From NCBI GenBank assembly GCA_001643675.2, contig LSRY02000019.1, positions 124,001-188,000 of the forward strand: a stretch of DNA of 64,000 nucleotides, in the 5' to 3' direction. Position 1 is the first letter of the stretch; every line of letters starts with the position of its first letter. Below the pieces are notes generated by a model that worked only from the letters and a program-made list of their open reading frames with translations, was not told the DNA's origin and made no database searches. This stretch comes from Monocercomonoides exilis (lineage: Eukaryota; Preaxostyla; Oxymonadida; Polymastigidae). Made by a program: the position numbers and the translations under genes. This document shows positions 22,001 through 33,161 of the stretch, in pieces.

Positions 22001-24080
22001 ACGCATTTGACTCTTCTTCCTTTTCGCTTTGAAGGATATCCAGTGAAGACTGATGAGAAGAGCAAAGGGACTTTAAGTTCTGGACGCAATTATCAAACAA
22101 TAATAACATCATATATAAAAAAGAAAAAAAGAAAAAGAAAGTTAATAAATAATCCTTTTTTTTTTCAATAAAAATGCATACTTTCTCATTTTCCTTTAAT
22201 TTTTCGTTTTCCATTAAAATATCTTGATTTTCCTTCTTTAAGCTCTCAATTTCTTTCATTATAAATTCATAATCTTTGGAGTTGCTTGCATTCTTTTTGA
22301 TTGCAGTTTCATTTTTGTTCCATGCACTTTCCATTGTCTCGTTTTCTACATCTTTTGTTGAATTATCTTGAACAAATTCTTGGTTATCATCTTGTTTCTC
22401 TTCAATGTGTTCTTGTTTCACAATGCTTTTCTTTGGTTCTTTCTCTTCCATTTGCTCACAATTTCCTTTATTGAACTCGTTCGGGTCTATCATTTCTTCA
22501 ACTTCTATTTCACGTTCTTTTTTCTCTCTTGCCTTTTGCAAAGCAACTGCTCGTTCTTCAGCATTGTATGAAGGTTTGTTATTATGTGTTGGATTTTCAT
22601 ACATAAATATTTCATCAGTTTCCGTGCATTCCTGACCAGTGCTAGCAGTCACATTTTGATTAGTGCAAACTTGCTGTTGTATTTCACTTTTTTCGCTTGC
22701 ATCTACAATTGGAATTGAATTCAATGAAATCTGCTTTTCCTGCTTTAATTTTCTTTCGGTTTCATTATTTGAAAGCATTTCAATTTCGGCTTCGTTGGAT
22801 AATGCCTGATGAATAATTGTTGCTTCTTTCGCCTTTTGTTGAAGCTGTTCGCTTTGAGTATTATTGCGCTCATCCACATTGTCATCTGAATTTTGAGGTT
22901 GATCATTGCCTAAGTTGTCTTTTTCTCCTGATAGCTCTACTTCTTCGATGCAATCACTCCCACTTTCTTTCTCAGAAGAAACAATTATTGCATCTTCATC
23001 AAAATCGGATTTCTCTTCGTCATAATCTTCTGATTTTATTCCTTCAATCTCCTCGTGATTTGTTTCTGAATTGATTGGATCCGTTTCATTCTTTTCTTTT
23101 TGTTGATCTTCTTTCATTTCTGCTTGTAAAGATTTCAACTTTTCATATTCTCTTCGAATCATCTGGCCCACTGCATCGTTTCCCATAATGATATGAGCAT
23201 CAAGCCTTGATATGGATGGTACAAATTTAGACTCATCAGGCTGTTGCGAATCTTGTTTGACATTTTCTTCCCTCGTTCCAAAGTTTTCTTTCATTTGCTC
23301 GTTTTTTGATTTGACGTCTTTCTCAGCTTTTTCATGAACATGATCTGTTTCATTATCCTCCGAAACAGAAGAATTATACTTCAAATATGGCGAGTCTGGA
23401 GGAGTTACAAGTAATACTTCGTCATCATCTCCATCTGCTGAGCTGCTTTTTCTTTGATTGATATCGGTTGTCGGAGGCATAGTGATTGTTCTTGTATCGT
23501 GTTGATCATTTAATTTATGTAAATCATCACAATTGATATCGCTTTGTGTATTTTCCTTTTCCGTTGTTCCAGAAGATGTCAAAAATTCTTTTTCACATTC
23601 ATCATCAATTTTTAATTCATTATTTTCGGTGTTGTCTAAAACACTTTCTGAATCTGCTTCGCATGTTGTACTTGCATCTTCATCTTCTATTGCATTTTGA
23701 TCATCAAACGGAAATGAATTCTCTCTAATAATTTCTTGTTGGTTTAGAAATGCAAATTCATTTATCCCGCTTTCTTCATCATCAACATAAATGTCTCCGA
23801 CTTCTTCTGACGTGTAATATTGATTATTAGCAATTTGATTGTTATTGTTTTCGTTTTCTTTTTTTCTTGACAGAACTGGCGTTGAGTAACTGGATAGATA
23901 AAAGTTGAGAGCATTTTGACAATGCTTCACCGATTCATCTTCTTTGGTTGAATCTTTAAATGTTTCAACACTTCTCATAATCATAATAAAAAATAGAAAT
24001 GTTGTTAAAGAATGAAAATTTAAGCATGAATGAATAACAAACGTATTATTTATATCAATGTTTGCTCTCTCTTCAGACAT
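19068..24080 (-). CDS. Long acidic coiled-coil protein with Ser/Pro/Arg-rich tail, contains in-frame introns
   Basis: The frame is open for about 1670 codons from ATG 24080 (MSEERANIDINN) to TGA. It hides at least one intron: 22181-22080 (102 bp) starts GTATGC, ends CCAG, is poly-pyrimidine rich and would encode a hydrophobic Phe/Leu patch in an otherwise hydrophilic coiled coil. Splicing joins ENEK to NLKSLC. A second likely intron, 24042-23974 (69 bp), joins INNT to SVETF. With both removed the protein is 1613 residues. The N-terminal third is acidic and disordered, the middle (about residues 590-1010) is heptad-like coiled coil, and the C-terminal part is basic and Ser/Pro-rich with many S/T-P sites. 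The layout resembles cytoskeletal or centrosomal scaffolds, but no family is assigned. Confidence 0.75.
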   Translation of the reverse strand: MSEERANIDINNTFVIHSCLNFHSLTTFLFFIMIMRSVETFKDSTKEDESVKHCQNALNFYLSSYSTPVLSRKKENENNNNQIANNQYYTSEEVGDIYVDDEESGINEFAFLNQQEIIRENSFPFDDQNAIEDEDASTTCEADSESVLDNTENNELKIDDECEKEFLTSSGTTEKENTQSDINCDDLHKLNDQHDTRTITMPPTTDINQRKSSSADGDDDEVLLVTPPDSPYLKYNSSVSEDNETDHVHEKAEKDVKSKNEQMKENFGTREENVKQDSQQPDESKFVPSISRLDAHIIMGNDAVGQMIRREYEKLKSLQAEMKEDQQKEKNETDPINSETNHEEIEGIKSEDYDEEKSDFDEDAIIVSSEKESGSDCIEEVELSGEKDNLGNDQPQNSDDNVDERNNTQSEQLQQKAKEATIIHQALSNEAEIEMLSNNETERKLKQEKQISLNSIPIVDASEKSEIQQQVCTNQNVTASTGQECTETDEIFMYENPTHNNKPSYNAEERAVALQKAREKKEREIEVEEMIDPNEFNKGNCEQMEEKEPKKSIVKQEHIEEKQDDNQEFVQDNSTKDVENETMESAWNKNETAIKKNASNSKDYEFIMKEIESLKKENQDILMENEKLKENEKVCIFIEKKKDYLLTFFFFFSFLYMMLLLFDNCVQNLKSLCSSHQSSLDILQSEKEEESNALIALSDAQLEIKRLKAKIRQFESEKGVADLMRSFEEEIEKVKKERDELAKELALVGIKEIDETLECESDENAKKANEEKNIDSSIGSIKESELDDERQSNKRLHTSNDVLDVTATPDRVMEIGSPTVLSSNMTSSTHSTKGRFSQNEDTESLHKQISSLKHSLKKAQKLLFVLTGEKQTELDAKLNASISSNCSPSPSFPSRKQALSNESNRNSTTNVSQKADSRNSPPNVQKRAEQEELAKIQRQSEMRKIALEKMEEKVKSLQEAMDEKDSEIKLLRADIGVLRTRWEREKENRRIRRMQRKMERHKREEENEEEKEILISGNEEKEYNSVEAHHSNEKYKSHSSSAGDEKNSNYEDDYRKSERVKSNIRKLNEKDNILDVSDKEEEMMQLRGTKEETFVSHKSKNLADRPEIKAINPLHSTTPFVDTSALQSSPQSQNVQSSITSETALHTSKPLHHGVTKQSTNLVDSSFPLSPDDTSKHSHDHYPDTDLEEEYRQVIPVIHVDILDESPPHNSEHLVTASPETAKMADPLQSNGTNTTHSPSTFSSYRQQHIKRQQPAIIPHRSYEKSSPAPSHELQEPSEAKEKNERPKPELNDTPKKSNASSPSKQSLFAQKRTPLNSNKNPVKDTTPIAKQAENSAKKRVTFSPSPHLVQTASRSQTPTKASNAPQSQKPPFVLIESHSRFSPSSAHISRELTRQKRDEQPDSSLSSKEKSNLLASSAVQNSALRRPSSAIGKRSQSLQRGASLNRPSTAAGDVGMRSRQADSVQRRPIFQKSNEKQAFGTAEKEEKKRASSVQPRSVLTRNQSPATVHFQQSHAIASPLNQKVGKRQTPEGIKEEERPASSKRQIEEGRIHQTPKKVTMASDQNRIEEQENEHLSSQVRSNAPTEHLQNVDRQVDEHRKHPFIPRLNLPVTASPVIAPFGRQEAIHKAPTKQPSEKPFQRNAVFSQQPPTRYTYQTSESIFNKKRRWM

Positions 24081-25040
24081 TTTTAACACCTTATCAAAAT
24101 AAATAATATTCAAAAAATATAATTAATTAAATATTTTGCAAACCTTTACCCCTGAAAATGTTTCGTAGAACAGAAAATTTTAAATGTTATTTATAAAGGA
24201 TATATAATTTTTTATTTTCAACGATCATGAAAAATGATTTGTTTCTAATCAAGAAAAAAAGTTGAATTTAAATTAAATACATTATATGTTTTCACATGTT
24301 CAGACTTTATAAATTGAAAAAAACGTTATTCTCAGGAATGTTCTCTTGTTTTATTTTTCTAACAAAAATTGGTTGCTGACTCAAATTTTCGAATTTATTT
24401 TTTGTAAATTAAAACACATTTTCAAGGAGAAATTTTTATTCAATGAATGTTTTCACAGAATAAAAGTTCAAAAAAAAATTTTTTTTTGAAATATATGTAG
24501 CCCTTTTTTTTATTTATTCAAACATGAATGTATTATTTAAGCTAACTGTGATTTATTCCAAGCAGTCGTTCATTTTTGAAATTTAATTTCAACAATGAAA
24601 ATTTTCTTTTTGAAAAACTTCTTTGATTGTTAATTAAATTATGAGAATAATGAAAACTTTTTTTCAGATTATCTTTTTATTCATTCAACTCAAATGATGA
24701 TTTAAAAAAAAACATGATGATGTGTCAAACATTTAAATGATGATTTCAAAAATTCTTTGATTTTGGTTAGAAATCAATACACCAAAAGAAAAGTTAATTT
24801 TTTTTCTAATAAAATACCTAATAATGTTTTCATCACTTTTTATTCCTGATATTGATTTATAAATAAAAAACTTTTTGTCTTTGATGTGAATTATTTTCCT
24901 CTGGCATAAAATAAAAAGCATTATTGTCGAATGACACAGAAGTTTTGCATTTATGAAAAATTCAATCATAAGTTCCATCTTTTTCTATAATCGAATAATT
25001 GTGACTCTGGTATTCTCATGCAAAATAAAATATTGAAATA

Positions 25041-25298
25041 TGGGTGATTATTATTGAAATCATATTTTCTTTAAGAAAATTTTCGGTTTCAATTTCTTGT
25101 TTAGAATTAATGACAATGAACATAAATATGAAATTACTTTAACAAATATTATTTCTGTCTTTCTTTCACGTCAAAGAATATTTTATGATTCAATAAAATG
25201 AATATAACACTTCAACAAAAGTATAATTTTCGAATTCACAAAACTCAAATAATTATGCACACCTCGAAAAAAGTTATGATTTAAAAAATAATCACCCA
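25041..25298. mobile_element. MITE, family A, copy 1
   Basis: 258 bp bounded by imperfect inverted repeats TGGGTGATTATT and AATAATCACCCA, continued inward by TTGAAATCATA-like sequence, and flanked on both sides by TA. No coding capacity. Related sequences lie near 49029-49500 and 61375-61630. A TA duplication points to a Tc1/mariner-like source, which is inference. Confidence 0.55.
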
Positions 25299-25692
25299 TA
25301 TTCAAAAGTTGAGAAAAATCAATTAAAGCAATGTGTGGAACAAAAGTCATAAAGCAAAACATTATGTCCCAAATAGATAATGATGTGAAAATAATCTTCA
25401 AAAATAAATTGAACATTGAGTCATTTTGAATAAGAAGTTCACTTAAAAAATACATGAATGTGTGTGTGATTATTTTAAAAATTATCTTTTTTTCAGAAAA
25501 AATTTTTTGTGTGAAAATATGTCTGGAGTCTTATTTAATGAACATTAAACAAATAACATTTGAATGCAAATATCCTTTCAAATGATAAACATCAATTCAA
25601 AAAATCAACACACTGAAAAAAGTTGAAATTTTCAAATATAATTTAACGTGTGATTTTGTCTGCTTCAAAAGTCACAAATTATTGAAAATATT

Positions 25693-26094
25693 GTCACTTT
25701 CCTAATAGGCGGACACTTCCCTGATGGCCGGATAGTAGCCTTTTCTCAGCAGCTAATGAACGTAGAATTTTGATTTTATCCCACATCAATCGTAAGGTGA
25801 ATATGAGTATATGAAGCATTCTGAGAATACTTCATTCTTGTTCATTCATTTTTTAAAAATAATTTTTGTTTTTCAGAGAAATTCGGAAAAACTAATTACT
25901 CCGTGTTTCTCCGAAAAACAAAAATTATTTTAAAAAAATGAATGAACAAGAATGAAGTATTCTCAGAATGCTTCATATACTCATATTCACCTTACGATTG
26001 ATGTGGGATAAAATCAAAATTCTACGTTCATTAGCTGCTGAGAAAAGGCTACTATCCGGCCATCAGGGAAGTGTCCGCCTATTAGGAAAGTGAC
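25693..26094. mobile_element. Foldback element: two 194-bp near-perfect inverted arms
   Basis: The arms 25693-25886 and 25901-26094 are reverse complements with only about four mismatches, all near the 14-bp loop. The ends are GTCACTTTCCTAATAGGCGG and its complement. TATT precedes the left arm and follows the right arm, a candidate 4-bp target duplication. No coding capacity. I see no second copy in this window. Confidence 0.8.
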
Positions 26095-26632
26095 TATTCC
26101 ATTATAAAAATTCTTCAAGTTATTCTTATGCGATGCACACAACCACTTTTTGAAGAGTTTATTTTTATTTTGTCGGAATAATAGAAAATATTGCTTTATC
26201 TTTCATCATAGATAAGTCACATTTTTGTAATGAAGAATCATTTTTAATGGATTTTCTATAGAAAAAGATTATTTCATAAAAATATCGAAATTTTTATTTT
26301 GTTAATCATTTTGGTATTTCTTTATCAAATACAAATAAACAATTTGTGCACTCTGTATTTGTGAGAAATCGGAAAAACTTTGAGTTTCATTTTTTCATGG
26401 TTGCAATCGAAACGTAAAGACAAAGTCATTTTAATATTTTTTCATAATTAAACTTTTTGCAATAAATACTCATTTTCATTTATTGATTAAAAAAATATGA
26501 ACAATATTTTTCGTTATCAAGTTTATTTTTAAAATTAAAAATAAAAATTGATGAATAAATATTTTTAAAAAAATAACTACTATATTGAATGTAAACTTTT
26601 TCAAATTTTCATTTTTCTTCAACTATTTCAAT

Positions 26633-28111
26633 TCATTTGCTTTCTTTCTTTTTTTCCTTTTTTTCCTTTTTTTCCTTTTTTTCCTTTTTATCTTTTTTAT
26701 CTTTTTTCTCCTTTTTTTCCTTTTTCAATTCTTTGTCTGATTTTTCATCCTCTTCTCTCTTCTCTTTTTTCTCTGATTTTTTCTTTTTGTGTTTCTCTTT
26801 TTTCTCTTTTTTGATTTCTTCTTCGGTCTTTTTAATATCTTCTTCACTTTGATCTTCAGTTCTTTTTCGCTTTTTGGACGATTCTCCGTTTTTCGTACTT
26901 GACTGCTGTTTAATCACAATAAACGGTGTTTCTGTCTTTGATTCGACAGGGCGAGTATCTGAACATTGAAATTCTTCCGACGAACAAGAAGATGTGTCAG
27001 GTAAAGGAGAAGGAGACAGCGATGGAACAGGTGAATATAAAGGTGAAAATTCTGGAGGAAACGAAGGTGTTGGTGAAGGTGAAGGAGAAGGAGAAGGTGA
27101 AGTCGAAGGCAGAGGTGAACCTTCAGTTTGAGGAAATGTCTGACCTGATTTATATCCAAAAATTGTTGCAAGTTCTTCAGAAGAATACCTACTAACATCT
27201 CTGCTTTTCATGCGCTTATGATGACTTTTATAATTCAAAAAAATTATTCAATAAAAAAGTTGACATTATAAAAATTATCTGAACAAAAAAATTCGCAAAA
27301 ATAATAAAAATAGAATTCATAAATAATAACAATCAAATTGAGTTCCCAAAAAGTGATTTTCATTCGTTTCATTCACATTTTGCATACGCTGGTCGCACCA
27401 TCACTAAAGAAGAATTTGTGTGCAAGGTTTCCACTGCGTGAGCTGTAGTTTCAGATTTCTCAGAATCAGAATCCTGCACGTGTGATGATAAATGAGAAGA
27501 ATCAACCGTTGATGATATGGATGGAGGTGAAATGGAATTAACTGGAGATGAAAAAGAAGGTGAAGCTGAAATCGGAGGAGAGCGCGATGGTGATAAAGTT
27601 TCTGTTGGGATGGGTGATGGAACTGGTGAGGCGGATGGTGAAGGAGAAGAAATGGATCCTGTCGATCCATGCTTTAATTTCAACTTATTCAGTATAGATG
27701 CATAACTATTGGCTGTTGTTCAAAATTAAAATAGTGAATAAAAAGAATATTATCCATGACACATACACACTCCGAGCCATGCTTCAGAAACGTTTCCCGT
27801 ACCAATGCCTTTTTTATTTTGATTTATTTACCATATTATCAGAAAATTTTTATTACCAATAAATACCTTTTAAATCTGTCTTAATTGGAACATAAATTTG
27901 TTCTTTCGTGCCTGGGTTTTTCCCGATGCCTTTGTTCATTTTGTAATTGATTGCAAAAAATTCAAAGAAAAGTAAAAAAAACATAAAACATTAATTATCC
28001 TATTTTCATGCCTTCACCGGGCTTCCACCCCATCTTTGAAAGCATACGAAATCCATATCCTTTTGACTTAGTCCACGCAATGTTTTGAGTTGCTAAAAGT
28101 GGATTGGACAT
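26633..28111 (-). CDS. PINX1/Pxr1-like G-patch protein, five exons
   Basis: Exons on the minus strand: 28111-28012, 27929-27867, 27808-27767, 27712-27388 and 27224-26633; all phases fit and give 373 residues ending in TGA. The G-patch spans the first splice junctions: FRMLSKMGWKPGEG joined to IGKNPGTKEQIYV. It is followed by KGIGTG and NSYASILNKLKLKHG, the order seen in PINX1/Pxr1, which stimulates the DEAH helicase of rRNA processing in the nucleolus. After a Ser/Pro-rich linker comes HHKRMKSRDVSRYSSEELATIFG and a Lys/Glu tail typical of nucleolar proteins. Intron 1 uses a GC donor (G then GCATGA) with a normal AG acceptor; the others are GT-AG. GPATCH4 is the main alternative family. Confidence 0.82.
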
Positions 28112-28218
28112 GCGACAAAAAGATATTTATTAAGATCTAACCCTTATTCCTTTATAAATATGGATCAATATTATTCATTAACAATTAACGCGTGCATAAT
28201 ATAATCTCCAATTCAACA

Positions 28219-30832
28219 TCAAGATTTAAGTTCAATTAATTTATCACGAATTTTATGTGAATCAGATGTAGTTAAAGATGATTTAACAATCGACTGAATA
28301 TGATTATTTCCATTTTTACCATCATTTTCAGGCTTCTTTTCCTTTTCAGGAACAGTTGCAATAGGAACAGAGTCTTCACGATGAACTTGCTGAGATTTGA
28401 CAGAATCAACATCATCCTTTTTCTGGAGCTGGGCTGAAGGATGTCCAGTTTTCGGTAGTATGTGCAGCACCTCGTCAAAAGCAGCTATTTGAGCAGCAGC
28501 GACAGAGATGAGGCGTGAATACAGCTCAGGATGAGTCGATGTGCGCACGTCAAACGGAACATGAGGCACATTCACGTTGTGTCTGTTGGGTGTTGCCTGA
28601 TATCCAGTCATTGCATTTGATGAGGATGGATTCCCAGAGTCAGAATATTTACCTGTACTGCGATTATCCTGCACATTGCTGGCACTTTCTCCCTCTGGCT
28701 TCTTTTTCCGTTCATCTTTCTCTTTCTCTCTTTCTTTCTCTTTCTCTTTCTCTTTCTCTTTCTCTTTCCCTTTGCCTTTCTCAGTTTTCCTCTCCTTCCT
28801 CCTCTTATCCCCTTCCTCTTCCTTCACCCCTTCCTTTTCCTCTGTGCTTCTCATCAGATAGTTCCACAATGTTTGGCTCTTGTTGCTGAACCGCTTGTCT
28901 GCATCCTTGAAAATCTCGCTGTTCTTCAGCGACTTCTCTGCCTCTACCCACTCCCTCTCAAAGTACTCCTTCTTCCGCGCCCGCTGCTTCTCCCTCTCTT
29001 TTTCTCTGATCTTCCTCTGCTGGTCAAGAATCCTCTGCCTCCTCCTCTGCTCTCTCTTCGCCTCCAGCGACAGCAGCGTCTCCATCCTCTCTTTCTCTCG
29101 CGCGTGTCTGTCAGCCACAGACGCCCACAGCTGCGCCTGCGCCCGGCGGAGCTGCTGCTGCTCTGTGCTGATGCGGTGCCAGTAGTTGCACAGAAGGGTG
29201 GGGAATGAAAAAGAAGGGGTGCGGAAGAGAGAGGAGTTGTCTGGATGGAAAGAGGATGAGGCAGATAAGAAGAGGTTGAGTCGATTTTCAGGCGATGTTT
29301 GTTCTGATTGACTGGATGATGTGTGGTGAAGCAGAGGCTCTGCCGGCTTTTCAGTGTCAGGAGCAGGCGTTGGAGAGCCTTCTAGCCAATCGAGTGGATC
29401 AGGTGAAGGAGGAGGAGAAGATGATGAAGTGTTTGTATTTGGTGTGTTCAATGATTGAGTGATGGGATTGGAAGATGAGATGGAAGATGAAGAATCTTTT
29501 GGAAGTGTGGTTGTGGAAGAGGGAGAGGAAGAAGAAGAGGAAGAAGAGGAAGAAGAGGAAGAAGAGGAAGAAGAGGAAGAAGAGGAAGAAGAGGAAGAAG
29601 AGGAAGAAGAGGAAGAAGAGGAAGAGGAAGAAGAAGAAGAAGAGGAAGAGTAAGAATCAGATGTGTTTTGAGAAGAAGATGGGAAATGTAGTGATAGAAT
29701 GTTGATGATTGGTTCGACCAGCTCATCTGTCTGGCAGCGAAATGAATAAAGTCTGCGAGAAATAGATTTGAGCAAGCTTTCTTCGAGAAGTGCCATTGGA
29801 GAAGAAGAAGAAGAAGAAGAAGAAGAAGATGATGATGATGAATCAGAGGATGATGAAGTGCTGAGTGAATTTTCAGCAGTTAGAGAAGAATTTGAAGTGT
29901 TTTTATTAATTTCTTCTGATATGCGTGTGCTTGAAGAAGAATCCATAGAAGAAGTTGACAATGAGTCAGATGAAGAAGAAGCAGAAGAAACAGAATCAGA
30001 TGATGCAGATGAGAAAGTCGAAGCATCATTCATTGGCGCTGACTGCTGAAGTGCTGGGGCATTTTCGTTTTCTGCTGTTTCCTTCTGAGTTTGTGCAGGT
30101 GCTGTTGGCAAAGAAGAAGAAGAAGAAGAAGAAGAAGCATCAACTGCATCAACAGAAGAGCTGGAAGTTGAAGTAGAAATGGTATCTTCCGAAGAATTTT
30201 GCTCTTTTCCATTCATATTTGCTTGATCGAGTTTTTCTTCTGCCTCTTTCGTCTTGTCATTTGCTTCGCTCATTTCTTTCTCCACAACTGCATCTGATGA
30301 AATTGCAGAGGCAGTTGTGGATGATGCTGAATCAATTGCTGGTTTTGCATCAGATGCAGTAGTTGTATCAGCAGCAGCAGCAGAAGAAGAAGAAGCAGAA
30401 GAAGAAGATTCATCAGCAGCTGGAGCAGGCAGAGGAGCAGGCAGAGCAGCCTGCTTCAATGGAAGCGGCTGTCTGGGTGGTGTGATTGACATGTCAGACG
30501 AAGAAACAGAGTTGTTTGAGACAGACGAAGGTGACGCACCAACAGGCGAGCCTTGTGAAGCGGTTGAAGGCGAATTCATATTTGATCCTTCAGCATAAGA
30601 GGGGGAGGCTGAAGGAGAAGGAGATTGTGCTAAGGAAAGAGACATCCAGCTGGGCGCATAGGACTCGCTGGCGGTGAGTGAGTGCAGGGCATTCGATGTG
30701 GAAGACGAGAGAAACGAGGTCTGATCCAAAAGCCGCAGCGCTTTCACAGAAAGATAACTTGGTTCAGCTTCAGTGGTTGTTGTTGTGGTTGAAGAGAGAA
30801 GATCAGCAAAGGATGAATTAATAGAAGGATCA

Positions 30833-30873
<41 letters not shown>

Positions 30874-32177
30874 TGATGAATCAAACTTGTTTGACGTAAG
30901 TATGTTCAAAAAACGTGTAATATCCTCATCAAAAACAACACCATTTCTTTCACTAAAATCTGAATGTGAATTGCCCATTTTCGGCTTTTTTGGCATTGAA
31001 TTGAATAAATCTGTCACATCCGCCGTGTTCAAATCAACATCTTCTTCCTCTTGTTTCACATTCTCTGTTAAACTTTCTTTGAGTCCGACAATTTGACCCA
31101 AGTCAATTTTGCGAAAACAATCTGGTTGTTCATTTCTCTCCAAATTACTGTTGATATCTTTACCTTCTCTTCTGCTTTCTTTGCCATCACATAATTTGCC
31201 CTCTGTTTTAGGCTCGTCTGTTGCCAAAAGCAAAGAAAAAAACGAATTCATCGATTGTCTTTGAGAATGCACATTTGTAAATGTTGGCGAGCTATCACGT
31301 CTTCGATCATGGTTGTCCGATGCTTCTCTCTCTAATTTATTTTTTGCATCCATTGAGACAAATCGACGACTGGGTAAAACTCTATCAAGCTTTGGAAACA
31401 TACGCTCTTCAACAACGAAAATGATAATATTCATCAAAATAACATTTATCAAATATAAGGAAAGAAAAATTTAAAGGACACACTTCCTTGAAGAGAATCT
31501 GTTGTAAATGGATTTTTTGGTTTTGAAGGTAAAAGACGCGAAGGTGACAAGGGCATAGAAGAACTTCCAACATCCTTTTGCAACATTTGAGGTAGCAAAT
31601 GCGAAGAAACTTTATTGCGCTTGTCTTGTTTTAAATTTTCAGTATCCATGTTTGAAGAGCCTGAAGAGTTTTCTGCTTCCTTTTTCATGGGTTCTTTTGG
31701 AGTAGATTCAGTTTTAACACGTGAAACATCTTCGTTATTCAACTCAATATTTTCTGATTGATTTTCTTCGGAATCTGATTCTTCATTCTGGTCGCTTCGA
31801 TTTACCGTATCAGATTCGTTCATTTGCTCATCGTTTGAATCATCGTCTTCTTCGAGTTGTAGTTTTCCAACACGCCTTTTCTGAACTTTTTCTTTATCAC
31901 TTTTCCCCTGTTTTTGCGCCTTTTTCGCTTGCTTTAATTTTTGAACTTCTTCTTCGTTAATTTTTTTGCAATATTCAATATTTTCTTCAGAATTTTTCAA
32001 AAATTGAGATGGTTCTTTCCATTCATCTGAATTTTTTTTGAATCCTTTGTAATGAATCTTAAATTCAGTTCTATCCCCCAAAGTTCGTAGCGCTAAAATT
32101 TTTCCTTCATAGTAGCACGAGCCTGATAAAACCCACACAATTTCATTCTTTTGAAAATTGTTTTCTTTTTCAGACAT
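28219..32177 (-). CDS. MRG15-type chromo-barrel (Tudor-knot) protein with very long Ser-rich region
   Basis: Exon 1 is 32177-31484 and exon 2 is 31406-28219, separated by a 77-bp intron (GTGTGT to GAAG); the join gives DSLQGK-RMFPKL and 1293 residues in all. Residues 8-72 are a chromo barrel: FQKNEIVWVLSGSCYYEGKI, then KIHYKGFKKNSDEW, closely following the MRG15/Eaf3 pattern that binds methylated H3K36. A Lys/Asp/Glu-rich linker follows, then several hundred residues of Ser-rich sequence with pure poly-Ser runs. Next is an Arg/Glu-rich helix (WHRISTEQQQLRRAQ onward) and a Lys/Glu repeat. I see no MRG domain, so it is not a complete MRG15. A role as a chromatin reader is inferred from the barrel only. 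Confidence 0.78.
28715..28775. repeat. (TTTCTC)n microsatellite in coding sequence
   Basis: A hexamer run that encodes alternating Lys/Glu on the minus strand inside the chromo-barrel gene. It is likely to vary in length. Confidence 0.7.
29521..29650. repeat. (GAAGAAGAG)n-type microsatellite encoding poly-Ser
   Basis: About 130 bp of GAA/GAG repeats. On the minus strand it is read as TCT/TCC Ser codons inside the chromo-barrel gene; the plus-strand poly-Glu frame is a shadow. It is prone to slippage in multiples of three. Confidence 0.8.
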
Positions 32178-33161
32178 GTTGATCATAACCATTTTATTAA
32201 TATTAATGAGCAACAAGCGGAATATTATTTTTTGTATTTGTTGTTTGTGTGGATCTTGCGTTTAGAAAAATAAAAAGTCACATTTTGTTGAGGAAACATG
32301 AGAAAAAAAGATAATTAGCAATGAAATTCATATGATATTTTAAGTTTTAAAGGTAGGTTTAGATGAAAAATTGAAGAATGCTTTATTTTGTTTATGATGA
32401 AAATTTTACCGTATCCAGACAAGTTTAAAAACTTGAATGAGCTTGGATTTGTCATAGTTACTCTGATGCATTTTTGAAAATTCATTTTTGATGAGTTTTT
32501 ATTGACTTATTTAACTTTTGAATCATTAATTTTTTGAATTGTATTTTTGAATAATTTTTTTGTATTCTCGAAGGTTTTTTAGTTTGAACATGTTAAAAGA
32601 GCGTTTATCTCTTTTTAAACTTCTTGTTCAAAGGTGTGCATAATGTGAGTTGAGTTATTGGAAAATTTGAAAGAAGTATATGATGAAGATTTTTTTTTGA
32701 CTAGAGTTTCTGAAAAAAAGCATGATTATACAACATGCATGGACTGATACTTCTTTCGTTGTTTTTTTTAACTTTTTTTAATATATTTCGATTTTTTTTG
32801 AGTTAATTAATAAATTATTTCGATTTTATTTCTTCTATTTATAGGTTTTCATTTCATTTTTGGTTTCAATGAAAAACATGCAAAAAATAATTCGAATGTT
32901 CTTTATGTTTTTTTCAAAAATATTAAAACAAATAAATTAACAATTAAATAAATTATTTATGATCATTGTTACCAAAAATATAAAATAAATATTTTTAAGA
33001 ATTAATGTTTTGAAGTTTTGACAAAGGAAGCTGTATTTGATTGTTGACCGTTCAATTTTTCACTTGTGTTTTCAGTTATTGTTTCATTTGATCATGCGGA
33101 GCTTAAATTTACTGTAGATGAACTTTACAGTTTTTTTTTAACATTTCTTGCTGGATTAAAA
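32178..33161. other. Divergent intergenic region
   Basis: Nearly 1 kb of AT-rich DNA between the divergent chromo-barrel and secreted-protein genes, so it must hold both promoters. No repeat, RNA gene or protein-like frame was recognised. Confidence 0.55.

Larger units (their letters stand above)
24081..26632. other. Gene-poor AT-rich interval with two non-autonomous elements
   Basis: No protein-like frame is present. The interval carries a MITE (25041-25298) and a foldback element (25693-26094), listed separately. The rest is A/T homopolymer-rich DNA without recognisable RNA genes. Confidence 0.6.

Noticed and set aside
29459-29653. Plus-strand poly-Glu frame
   Set aside because: A shadow of the poly-Ser codons of the minus-strand chromo-barrel gene.
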